From Synergistota bacterium (GTDB taxonomy: Bacteria > Synergistota > Synergistia > Synergistales > Synergistaceae), in contig JAEXGR010000026.1 of assembly GCA_023450745.1 (NCBI GenBank), positions 1 through 64,000 of the forward strand: DNA of 64,000 nucleotides. The letters run 5' to 3'. Numbering within the stretch: the first letter of the stretch is position 1; the number at the start of each line of letters is the position of its first letter. The position numbers and the translations under genes were made by a program. Shown here piece after piece: positions 7,507-15,168 of this stretch. The notes under the pieces are model-generated. The model was not told where the DNA came from. It saw only the letters and a program-made list of their open reading frames with translations, and searched no databases.

Positions 7507-10500
7507 ATGAAAATAGCTGAGAGACTGGACGAATTTCGCGCCTGCTTTGACGGCAGCCCGCAGCCCTTTTGCATCGTAGAGATGATCCGGGACGAGGGGG
7601 AGAACGCCGCTGATTTCAGATTTGTCTATCTGAACGGGCCGTTCGCGGCGCTGGCGGGGCGCGAGGCGGCCTCCCTGAGCGGCAAACGCTTTTATGAAGT
7701 ATTTGAAGGCGCCGACCGCAAATGGCCGGACCTCTGCGGGAAAATAGCCTTTGAGGGCGGCAGCGGCGTCGCCGCCGGCTACAGTCCCGAAAGAGACAAA
7801 CACCTCAGCATCCTCTGTTACCAGCTCGAAGAGGGGTATTGCGCCTGCCTTGCCTCGGACGTCACGGAGGCGCGGCGGCTGGAACGGCTCTGCAAAGAGC
7901 AGGAGCTGGCCATGCGCACGGAGCGTCAGAAAATAGAGGCCGCCCTCGAGAACACCAGCCTCTATCTCTGGGAATACGACATCCGCGAACGCCGCTGCCT
8001 CCATTACAACAACGCGGTGAAGGAGTTGGGAATTGAGAGGGTGGTGGGAAACACCCCCTATGCCACGCTCGCCAGCGGCATCATCGACGAAGATTCGGCG
8101 CGGGATTTCATCGAACTGCATAAAAAAATCGACGCGGGAGAGCCGTCCGCCTCCGCGGAGATCAAAGTGAGAGACGCGGGCGGCGTCAGATGGAAAAAAT
8201 TCTCCTACAACACCGTCCGGGACGAAGCCGGCCGGCCTGTCCGGGCGGTGGGCTGCAGCGTCGATATCACGTCCCTGAAAGAGATGGAACGCCGCTTTGA
8301 AGAAGAAAAACGCTACCAGGAGGCCACCGGCGGCGAAAATTCGCTCACCAAGGCGCGGGCTAACATCACGAAAGACATCCTCGAAATCTACCGGGCCGGC
8401 CCCAACGTCGGCATCTGCCGCGAGGGAATCTCCTTTGGCACGGCGATTGCCGCCCTGGCCGGCACCGCGCTCCGTGATGAAAAGAAAAAAGAGATATTCC
8501 AGACCTTCAGCAACGAGGCGATGTCCCGCCCCATATCCCTCGAAGAGAGGCCGGCGGCGGTGGAATACCTGCGCAAGACGAACGACGGCGAGGTGATCTG
8601 GGCGCGCACCACCGCAAAGCGCTTCGTCCACCCGGAGACGCGGGATATAATGTGTTTCCTCTACACCTACGACATCAGCAGGGAAAAAAACCCCGAGATA
8701 ATCACCAAAAGAATCACGGAAATCGAATACGACCGCATCGTCCTCATCGACGCCAGCACGGGGGCGATGACCGTCTACCAGTCTCTGGAAGACGGCTGCT
8801 TCGAGGCCGCGAACTACCGGGCGGAGCTGGATAAAATCCTGCGGGGGTATGTGGCGGAGGAAGAGCTTCCCGACGCTTTCCGTATGATGGAGCTGAAAAA
8901 CATCTGCCGGGAGCTTGAGGAGCATGAGCTATTCAGCTGCTCCTTCAACGTCACTGAAAAAAAAGGCCGCAAAGCGCGCAAAAAATGGCAGTTCTGCTAC
9001 CTTGACGAGATCAGGCGCTTAATCCTGGCGACGAAGAGCGACGTGACCGAAATATTCAACGAACAGACGCGGCAGCAGGAAATACTCAAAGAGGCGCTCG
9101 CCCAGGCGGAGCAGGCCAGCCTCGCGAAATCGGAATTCCTCTCGCGTATGAGCCATGAGATCAGAACGCCGATGAACGCGATCATCGGGATGTCTGCGAT
9201 CGCCGCGCAGTGCGTGAACGACCCGGCGCAGGTCTCCGACTGCCTGGCGAAGGTCGGCATATCCGCGCGCTTCCTGCTCTCGCTGATCAACGACATCTTG
9301 GACATGAGCCGCATCGAAAGCGGCAAAGTCGTCATCAAAAAAGAGCGGATTCCCTTTGAAGAATTCATCAACGGCATCAACACCATCTGCAGCGAACAGG
9401 CCGGCGCGAAGGGCGTGGACTACGACTGCATAATGACGACCTTCACGGAAAGCGCCTACGCCGGCGACCCGATGAAACTTCAGCAGATACTGATAAACAT
9501 CATCGCGAACGCGATAAAATTTACGCCGAAAGGCGGAAAAGTACAGTTCATCGTCAGCCAGGACCGGATCTCGGCGGGGAACGCCCACATGCGCTTTTCC
9601 ATCAACGACACGGGGATTGGGATAAAAGAAGAATTCCTGCCGAAAATCTTCGACCCCTTTGAACAGGAGCACGCCGGCGCCGCTTCGATCTACGGCGGAA
9701 CGGGGCTGGGGCTCGCCATCTCGAAGAACCTCGCGGAACTGATGGGCGGGAGCATCACGGTGCACAGCATAGAGGGGATCGGCAGCGAATTCGTCGTCTC
9801 GCTGCCGCTTGACCTCTGCGAAGAGCGCCTGGCCCCCGGCAGGCTTAAATCCTCGCTGAACCTGGCGTCGCTCTCGGCGCTCGTCGTGGACGACGAAGTG
9901 ACGATCTGCGAACATACCGCGAGGATACTCGGGGACATGGGGATGCGCGCCGACTGGGTTGACAGCGGCATGAAGGCGGTCGAGCGAGTCAAACAAAAAT
10001 GGGACCGGCGGGAATTCTACGACGTCATCCTCATCGACTGGAAGATGCCCGAGATGGACGGCATCGAGACGGCCAGGCGGATACGCCGCATCGTCGGCCC
10101 CGAAGTGACCATCATCATTATCACCGCCTACGATTGGGGGGCCATCGAATCGGAGGCGAAAAACGCCGGCGTCAACATGCTGATCTCAAAGCCGCTCTTC
10201 AAAAACTCCCTCACCTCGGCTTTTGAAAAAATCTACTCCGGGAACGGCGGCGGCGAAGCGCCGGCGCCGCAGGTGCGGTATGACTTCAGCGGCAGCCGCG
10301 TGCTGCTCGCCGAAGACCATTTGCTCAACGTCGAAGTGGCCAAACGCATCCTTACCAACAAAGGCCTTGAGGTGGAGGTGGCGGAAAACGGCCTGGCGGC
10401 GATAGAGGCCTTCGTCGCGAACCCCGCGTATTATTATGACCTGATACTTATGGACATCAGGATGCCGCTGATGGACGGCCTTACCGCCGCGAAATCCATC

Positions 10501-10677
10501 CGCCACACCAAAAAGGCCGACGCCCGCAGCATTCCGATAATCGCGATGAGCGCCAACGCCTTTGACGAGGACGTGGAAAAATCCAAATCGGCGGGCATGA
10601 ACGAACACCTGGCAAAGCCGATCGACCCGAATCTGCTCTACGAAACGCTCGCCAGGTACCTGAAAACGCCGCGCTAA
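7507..10677 (+). CDS. Soluble PAS-containing hybrid histidine kinase with two receivers
   Basis: The ~1056-residue protein has no membrane segment. The order is: PAS domain (~10-115), PAS with a following PAC-like segment (~135-270), a divergent PAS-like region (~320-530), HisKA with SHEIRTPMNAIIGMS (~555), HATPase with NAIKFTPKGG, DTGIGI and GTGLGLAIS, then two receivers. The first receiver has VILIDWKMPEMDG and the second LILMDIRMPLMDG, so both keep the acceptor Asp. ATG 7507 lies a few bases after GAAGGGGG; ATG 7501 touches the ribosome site. It is coupled to the preceding BvgS-like kinase and probably works in the same relay. No Hpt domain is present; the separate Hpt protein at 445-804 may be the acceptor. 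About 200 nt without a gene follow. Confidence 0.92.
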   Translation: MKIAERLDEFRACFDGSPQPFCIVEMIRDEGENAADFRFVYLNGPFAALAGREAASLSGKRFYEVFEGADRKWPDLCGKIAFEGGSGVAAGYSPERDKHLSILCYQLEEGYCACLASDVTEARRLERLCKEQELAMRTERQKIEAALENTSLYLWEYDIRERRCLHYNNAVKELGIERVVGNTPYATLASGIIDEDSARDFIELHKKIDAGEPSASAEIKVRDAGGVRWKKFSYNTVRDEAGRPVRAVGCSVDITSLKEMERRFEEEKRYQEATGGENSLTKARANITKDILEIYRAGPNVGICREGISFGTAIAALAGTALRDEKKKEIFQTFSNEAMSRPISLEERPAAVEYLRKTNDGEVIWARTTAKRFVHPETRDIMCFLYTYDISREKNPEIITKRITEIEYDRIVLIDASTGAMTVYQSLEDGCFEAANYRAELDKILRGYVAEEELPDAFRMMELKNICRELEEHELFSCSFNVTEKKGRKARKKWQFCYLDEIRRLILATKSDVTEIFNEQTRQQEILKEALAQAEQASLAKSEFLSRMSHEIRTPMNAIIGMSAIAAQCVNDPAQVSDCLAKVGISARFLLSLINDILDMSRIESGKVVIKKERIPFEEFINGINTICSEQAGAKGVDYDCIMTTFTESAYAGDPMKLQQILINIIANAIKFTPKGGKVQFIVSQDRISAGNAHMRFSINDTGIGIKEEFLPKIFDPFEQEHAGAASIYGGTGLGLAISKNLAELMGGSITVHSIEGIGSEFVVSLPLDLCEERLAPGRLKSSLNLASLSALVVDDEVTICEHTARILGDMGMRADWVDSGMKAVERVKQKWDRREFYDVILIDWKMPEMDGIETARRIRRIVGPEVTIIIITAYDWGAIESEAKNAGVNMLISKPLFKNSLTSAFEKIYSGNGGGEAPAPQVRYDFSGSRVLLAEDHLLNVEVAKRILTNKGLEVEVAENGLAAIEAFVANPAYYYDLILMDIRMPLMDGLTAAKSIRHTKKADARSIPIIAMSANAFDEDVEKSKSAGMNEHLAKPIDPNLLYETLARYLKTPR

Positions 10678-10824
10678 AGGCCGCGCCGCGAAAAGAGACT
10701 CTTTAAAGGCCGTTTGGCACATGCAAGGCCGCAGATAGACAAATATGTAAAAAACAATGCGGGCAAACTTATATTCACCCCTTTTGCGTCACCGTTATTA
10801 CCGGCAAAATATATAAAAATTCCT

Positions 10825-10865
10825 CTGCCGATACCGGAGATAAATTGCCGATATCGGCATATAAT
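10825..10865 (+). promoter_or_regulatory. Fic-gene promoter with two operator-like sites
   Basis: A perfect -10 box TATAAT occupies 10860-10865. Immediately upstream is a perfect 14-bp palindrome TGCCGATATCGGCA (10846-10859). A related half-palindrome TGCCGATACCGG begins at 10826, spaced 20 bp (two helical turns) from the next site. Overlap with the promoter suggests repression, possibly by the HTH domain of the Fic protein itself. No good -35 is visible. Confidence 0.6.
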
Positions 10866-10891
10866 AGAGACAGAAAAGGGGAGTGAAGGCA

Positions 10892-11788
10892 GTGCGATTT
10901 TTATCCGTGGCGGAAACGGCTAGAAAATGGAAGATATCCGAGCGCGCCGTGCGAAACTACTGCGCGCTCGGGCGCGTGCCCGACGCCTTTCTGACAGGCA
11001 AGACCTGGAACATTCCCGAGACGGCGGACAAGCCTTCCCGCATCCCCAAAACGCGGAAGGCGCCGGCGACGCTGCGGGCATTTTTGCTGCGGGAGAAGGC
11101 CGGCGGGCTCTCCGGAGGTATCTACCATAAAATACAGGTTGACCTGACCTATAATTCCAATCACATCGAGGGCAGCCGGCTGACTCACGACCAGACCCGC
11201 TATATCTTTGAGACAAACACCATCGGCCTCTCCGGCCGGGCGGTGAACGTGGACGATGTGGTGGAAACGGTAAACCACTTTCGCTGCATCGATATGATAA
11301 TCGACCATACCGCCCGCCAGCTGAGCGAACGTTTTATCCGGCAGCTCCACGCCGTGTTGAAAGGCGGAACCGGCGACAGCCGCAAAGATTGGTTTGCCGT
11401 CGGCGAATATAAGCGGCTTCCAAATGAAGTCGGCGGGCGCGCGACGACGCCTCCGGAGGAGGTATCGGGGCAAATGCGGCAATTGCTGGACTCCTATAAC
11501 AGCTTGGGAAAAAAGGACCTGGCGGCGCTTCTTGACTTTCATGTGCGTTTTGAAGCCATCCATCCGTTTCAGGACGGCAACGGGCGCGTCGGACGCCTGA
11601 TCCTCTTCAAAGAATGCCTGGCGAACGATATCGTGCCGTTTATCATCGGCGAAGATCTGAAAATGTTCTACTATCGCGGAATGCGCGAATGGGGAAGAAA
11701 AAAAGGATACCTGACTGATACCTGCCTGACCGCGCAGGATCGCTTTAAAAAAACGCTGGATTACTTTCGCATTCCTTACGAAAAATAA
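10892..11788 (+). CDS. Fic-family AMPylase with N-terminal helix-turn-helix
   Basis: Fic enzymes transfer AMP (or other nucleotide parts) to hydroxyl groups of target proteins. The catalytic loop HPFQDGNGRVGR starts near residue 224. An inhibitory motif of the (S/T)xxxE(G/N) type, SNHIEG, sits N-terminal at residues 89-94, which places it among self-inhibited class II Fic proteins. Residues ~1-45 form a DNA-binding helix-turn-helix of the excisionase/MerR type (FLSVAETARKW, SERAVRNYC). The ~298-residue length is normal. GTG 10892 lies 9 nt after GGGGAG (10877-10882); GTG 10883 touches the ribosome site. Tandem palindromes overlapping the promoter suggest autoregulation. No separate antitoxin gene is adjacent. 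The target is unknown. Confidence 0.88.
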   Translation: MRFLSVAETARKWKISERAVRNYCALGRVPDAFLTGKTWNIPETADKPSRIPKTRKAPATLRAFLLREKAGGLSGGIYHKIQVDLTYNSNHIEGSRLTHDQTRYIFETNTIGLSGRAVNVDDVVETVNHFRCIDMIIDHTARQLSERFIRQLHAVLKGGTGDSRKDWFAVGEYKRLPNEVGGRATTPPEEVSGQMRQLLDSYNSLGKKDLAALLDFHVRFEAIHPFQDGNGRVGRLILFKECLANDIVPFIIGEDLKMFYYRGMREWGRKKGYLTDTCLTAQDRFKKTLDYFRIPYEK

Positions 11789-11792
11789 AGCA

Positions 11793-11836
11793 AAGCCGCG
11801 CGCCCGGAGCCTGTGCAGACTCGGGGCGCGCGGTTC
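11793..11836. terminator. Bidirectional terminator between convergent genes
   Basis: CCGCGCGCCC (11796-11805) pairs with GGGCGCGCGG (11824-11833). It lies between the Fic gene (+) and the symporter gene (-), with short A/T runs outside the stem. Confidence 0.65.
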
Positions 11837-11843
11837 TGCGCTC

Positions 11844-13184
11844 CTACCATTTAAGCCCCGTAAAGAAAATCACGAGAATCGCGGCGGGGGCTACGGCCTT
11901 TACCATTATCATCCAGACGTCGAAAAGACCGAAGGCGGTCTTGCCGTCGTTCGTCGCCTCCCGCTTTACGACCTCCTTATTGAGGACCCAGCCGACAAAG
12001 AGACAGCAGAGCGTCGAACATAGCGGCATCATGATGCTGTCCGTCAGATAGCCCGCCGCGTCGATGAAATCCCGGCTGCCGATCTTGAGGCCGCCGGAGA
12101 GCGAAAGCGCGGAGGGAACGCCGGCGAGGAAGATCAGCGCCGCCGTGATGAACGTCGCCATCTTCCGGTCCATGCCGTGGTCCACGAAGTAGCCGGTGGA
12201 GCATTCCAGCAGCGAGATCGACGAGGTGAGCGCCGCGACAAAGAAAAGCAGAAAAAAGATCACCGCGAAGACCACGCCGCCGCTCATCTTTGCAAAGAGC
12301 GTCGGCACGGTGATGAAGGTGAGCCCCGGGCCCGCGGCCGGTTCCGCGCCGAAGGCGAAGACGGCGGGGAAGATCATCAGTCCCGCGAGAAAGGCGACCG
12401 CCGTGTCGATGAAGCAGATCTGTTTTACGGAAGAGAGAATATTTTCCGTCCTGGGCAGATAACTGCCGTAAATCATGATCGCGCCCGCGCCGAGCGAGAG
12501 AGAGAAGAAACCCTGCCCCAGCGCCGCAAGCCACGTCTCAGAAGTCACCTTTGAGAAATCCGGCTTGAGATAAAACTCGATTCCCGCAAACGCCCCCGGC
12601 AGCGTCACGGCGCGGAGGATGAGGACCAGCATCGCCACGAAAAGCATCGGCATCATGATCTTGCAGCTCCGCTCAATGCCGTCCTTTACGCCTAAGAGCA
12701 CCACTAGAGCGGTGGCGAGCATGAAAAGCCCCTGATAAAAAATTACCTCCTGCGGATTGGAGACGAAAGTTCCGAAAATCTCCTCCGTCCTTCCCGCCGC
12801 GGCATATTCTAAGAGGTCGGTGAACGACATGAGGAAATACTTTACGATCCAGCCGCCGATGACCGAATAATAAGAGAGGATGATGAAGGTGCAGAGGATT
12901 CCGGCCAAACCGACCGGCTTCCATTTTTTACCGCCTAGTTTTTCAAACGTGTCGGCCGCGTTGAGTCTGCCCATGCGGCCGAGGAGAACCTCCGTCGTCA
13001 TCGCGGTGACGCCGATGCAGGCTATTATCACGATATAGATAAAGAGAAAGGCCGCTCCGCCGTTCTTCCCCGCGATATACGGGAACTTCCACAAATTGCC
13101 GAGACCCACCGCCGAACCGGCCGCCGCCAGCACAAAGCCAATACGGCTTCCGAAGGATTCTCGCTTCTTTTCGTCGATCATCAT
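11844..13184 (-). CDS. Neurotransmitter:sodium symporter (SNF/NSS) family transporter
   Basis: This LeuT-like membrane protein imports a small solute, usually an amino acid or amine, with Na+. It has the family hallmark in TM1, SRIGFVLAAAGSAVGLGNLWKFP, with the unwound GSAVGLGN segment that binds Na+ and substrate, and about 11-12 hydrophobic helices. Length ~446 residues is typical of bacterial members. The first ATG (13196) precedes the ribosome site GGGAGG, so the start is ATG 13184 or 13181. A perfect TATAAT on the minus strand at 13195-13200 is probably coincidental, as it would lie on top of the ribosome site. It stands alone, convergent with the Fic gene. The substrate cannot be told from sequence; tyrosine, tryptophan or tryptamine-like compounds are known for relatives. 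Confidence 0.92.
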   Translation of the reverse strand: MMIDEKKRESFGSRIGFVLAAAGSAVGLGNLWKFPYIAGKNGGAAFLFIYIVIIACIGVTAMTTEVLLGRMGRLNAADTFEKLGGKKWKPVGLAGILCTFIILSYYSVIGGWIVKYFLMSFTDLLEYAAAGRTEEIFGTFVSNPQEVIFYQGLFMLATALVVLLGVKDGIERSCKIMMPMLFVAMLVLILRAVTLPGAFAGIEFYLKPDFSKVTSETWLAALGQGFFSLSLGAGAIMIYGSYLPRTENILSSVKQICFIDTAVAFLAGLMIFPAVFAFGAEPAAGPGLTFITVPTLFAKMSGGVVFAVIFFLLFFVAALTSSISLLECSTGYFVDHGMDRKMATFITAALIFLAGVPSALSLSGGLKIGSRDFIDAAGYLTDSIMMPLCSTLCCLFVGWVLNKEVVKREATNDGKTAFGLFDVWMIMVKAVAPAAILVIFFTGLKW

Positions 13185-13336
13185 AATGCCTCCCATTATA
13201 TTTCACTGCCGCGGATTTATTGTATCACCACTGTGCAGTAAATTACAGACGGGCAAAGGGAAAATAGCCGCGCCGTCCGCAGGCGGCGCTCCATATAGTG
13301 ACCGGCGCGTTTGCCAATGCCGGCCGGCCGCTACGT

Positions 13337-13365
13337 TTGCCCTAAGACGCGGGGTACCTTATAAT
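13337..13365 (+). promoter_or_regulatory. Putative promoter of prepilin gene at 13.4 kb
   Basis: TTGCCC (13337-13342) and a perfect TATAAT (13360-13365) are 17 bases apart. The ATG at 13364 overlaps the -10 box, which argues that the gene starts further downstream. Confidence 0.55.
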
Positions 13366-13426
13366 GGATACCGATAGGAAAACTAATATAAAAGGAGCGC
13401 CGGGCTTTCCGCCCGCTTGGTTGGTT

Positions 13427-14242
13427 ATGGTGAAGAACTACTGTGAATGTCAAAAAAACAAGGCGTTTACCCTTGTTGAAATACTAATCGTTGTGATCAT
13501 CATCGGCATCTTGGCCGGGCTCATGATGTTAAGCGCCGGTTCTTCGACGGAGACGGCGGAGAGAACGGCGTGCCGCGGCGACCGCCGTACGATAAAGAGC
13601 GCCTACTATGTGGAGCGCGCGGAAAATAGAAAGACCTTTAAAGAATCCTTGGAAAAGGCGATGGCGCAGTTTACGAAGGTCAGAGACCTCACCGTGGCGG
13701 ACGGCTCCGCGAGCTGCGGCGGCGTATGCCATGCCGGTGGGATATATTCTCTGACAGAGACAAGCGGAGACAAGCTTCTGATATCCTGTTCCGTCGCCGG
13801 ACATGACGAAGAGAAGATGGACCGCACCAAAACGATTTATGAACAGATCTTAGCGGCACACAACGACATGCCAAAACAGCCGTGGCCGTCCGGCGCTGGT
13901 TTAATGGAATTGGTAAAGAACATCCTTGGCGGAGCATACGTATACGACGGCAAAGAATATTATCTTAAAGTGGACGTGAAAGGAATAACCACGCCGCTGC
14001 TCTACGCGAGCGAGAAACCCGACACTGACGGCAGCCATAGATTTGTGGCCGACTATGTCTATAACAGCGAGACGGACACGTGGTACAAATGTTCCCCATC
14101 CATCAGCACCGCCGGCATGAATGACGACCTGCAGAAGCAGATCAACGAGTCGATAAAAACCAGCGCGCCGATAACGATCTCAGGAACACCTACAAATATC
14201 ACCTGGACCGAGGTGCCGGGGTTTACGCCGTTTTTGAGGTGA
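13427..14242 (+). CDS. Type IV prepilin-like protein (pilin paralogue A)
   Basis: The product has a prepilin peptidase site and hydrophobic assembly helix, KAFTLVEILIVVIIIGILAG, near its N-terminus. Cleavage would fall before the Phe or between Ala and Phe, leaving Glu at +5. A globular domain of ~245 residues follows, with a Cys-bearing motif CHAGGIYS ... LISCSV that also occurs in the short prepilin at 14.7 kb. It is clearly related to the prepilin at 23.4-24.1 kb, sharing ILAGxMMxSxGSxTxTAExTAC. ATG 13427 gives a 12-residue leader; an upstream ATG at 13364 overlaps the promoter. No strong ribosome site is seen in front of 13427. Regional GC is lower than in the flanking housekeeping genes, suggesting an acquired island. 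No pilus ATPase or peptidase gene lies nearby. Confidence 0.85.
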   Translation: MVKNYCECQKNKAFTLVEILIVVIIIGILAGLMMLSAGSSTETAERTACRGDRRTIKSAYYVERAENRKTFKESLEKAMAQFTKVRDLTVADGSASCGGVCHAGGIYSLTETSGDKLLISCSVAGHDEEKMDRTKTIYEQILAAHNDMPKQPWPSGAGLMELVKNILGGAYVYDGKEYYLKVDVKGITTPLLYASEKPDTDGSHRFVADYVYNSETDTWYKCSPSISTAGMNDDLQKQINESIKTSAPITISGTPTNITWTEVPGFTPFLR

Positions 14243-14353
14243 AGACTGGCTGCCTGGCACTGAAGTTGGAACTGATGGCGGTTTACCAATAAGCAGCATT
14301 GTAGTTTATGTACATTTTTAGTTGCGATAATATGCAAGGAAGAATATGAGGAC

Positions 14354-14544
14354 ATGGCTACAGAGACAATTCATTTTAAGGCTAAGAGCAATATAAAAGA
14401 ACGCGCGATGATAACAAAATTTGCACGCGAAGGGCAGACAGTGTTGGGATAGAAGAACAACCAAACACGGAAACTTTTAAAGCGCTACGCGAGGGGAAGG
14501 CGGCCCGCAAAAATCATGAAGCAAAAACTGAAAGCCTGGAGTAA
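14354..14544 (+). pseudogene. Remnant of a RelB/DinJ-family antitoxin gene
   Basis: An ATG at 14354 opens a frame reading MATETIHFKAKSNIKERA, then MITKFAREGQTVLG and a stop at 14450-14452. In another frame the sequence continues as EEQPNTETFKALREGKAA to a stop at 14542-14544. The first part resembles the start and middle of DinJ/RelB antitoxins (KxAREKALPF-like) and the second part their C-terminal NxETxxALxEG motif. The central ribbon-helix part is missing and the frame is broken. No RelE/YafQ-like toxin gene follows. This indicates a decayed toxin-antitoxin locus in the accessory island. The assignment rests on motif similarity only. Confidence 0.5.
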
Positions 14545-14742
14545 TTTTCCGCCAGCGCGGAAATCAGCTTATGATGTTTGAATCAGTGAGGCAGATGCTC
14601 ACGCTAAAGGAGCTGGGCGGGGCGCGTCGGGTGATTTTCGCATCATCCAGCCCCAATTTGCGGATTATATCAGATAACGAGCGGCTTAAATAAGGCACTA
14701 TGTTTTATTATTATTATTATTATTATATGAGGGATAAAAATT
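14545..14742. other. Intergenic stretch with TTA trinucleotide repeat
   Basis: The stretch contains a 40-codon open frame at 14571-14693 with no recognisable features. It also holds an uninterrupted TTA run at 14705-14727 just before the next prepilin gene. Otherwise nothing is seen. Confidence 0.4.
14705..14727 (+). repeat. (TTA)~7 trinucleotide repeat
   Basis: About seven TTA/ATT units lie 16-38 nt upstream of the ATG at 14743, so the tract falls in the promoter or leader of the short prepilin gene. Slippage here could change promoter spacing or leader length. Confidence 0.8.
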
Positions 14743-15078
14743 ATGGAAATAAAAAAGCGCAACTCAGGAAAAGGATTCACGCTTGTCGAATTGTTGATAG
14801 TCATAATAATAATCGGCGTGCTTGCGGGCGGATTGTACCTTGCGGTCGGCGGTTCCGATGAAAAGGCGAAGGAAGCGACTTGTCTGGGAAACCGCGAGGC
14901 TATAAAAACGGCCTGGGAGCTACATAAATTCGCAAATTCCACAAGCGAGAGCCTACAGGACTTTATTGATACGAAATTTCACGGACAGATAATGAACGAA
15001 CAAGCCGTCTGTCCTTCTGGCGGAATCTATTCCGCTGTTGAAAACAACGTAAAATGTTCGGTCCACAAAACAAACTAG
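14743..15078 (+). CDS. Short type IV prepilin-like protein (pilin paralogue B)
   Basis: The 111-residue product has a 10-residue leader ending in GKG and the classic helix FTLVELLIVIIIIGVLAGG with Glu at +5 after cleavage. The mature domain carries the motif CPSGGIYS ... KCSVH near its end, which suggests a disulfide-bonded loop; the same motif occurs in paralogue A. It is the smallest of the prepilins here and might be a major or minor pilin subunit. The ATG is preceded by GAGGGATAAAAATT, with GAGGG as ribosome site. The next gene is convergent. No secretion ATPase is nearby. Confidence 0.87.
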   Translation: MEIKKRNSGKGFTLVELLIVIIIIGVLAGGLYLAVGGSDEKAKEATCLGNREAIKTAWELHKFANSTSESLQDFIDTKFHGQIMNEQAVCPSGGIYSAVENNVKCSVHKTN

Positions 15079-15082
15079 AGAC

Positions 15083-15144
15083 CTTTTTATCGCCCAAAAC
15101 GGCCTTAAAGTACTAAAGAAAGCCGGTGTCTTTGGGCAAAAAGG
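15083..15144. terminator. Possible bidirectional terminator
   Basis: CCTTTTT-ATC-GCCCAAA near 15083-15098 can pair with TTTGGGC-AA-AAAGG at 15131-15144. It lies between the short prepilin gene (+) and the ATPase gene (-). The loop is long and the assignment is weak. Confidence 0.35.
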
Positions 15145-15168
15145 CGGGGCATTATGACATCTTGAGAT

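Noticed and set aside
7456..8925. 489-codon frame on the minus strand across the second hybrid kinase
   Set aside because: Antisense shadow; the plus strand encodes clear PAS domains of the kinase.
14571..14693. 40-codon open frame MMFESVRQML... before the short prepilin
   Set aside because: No ribosome site, no recognisable family, and located in degraded island DNA; not called as a gene.
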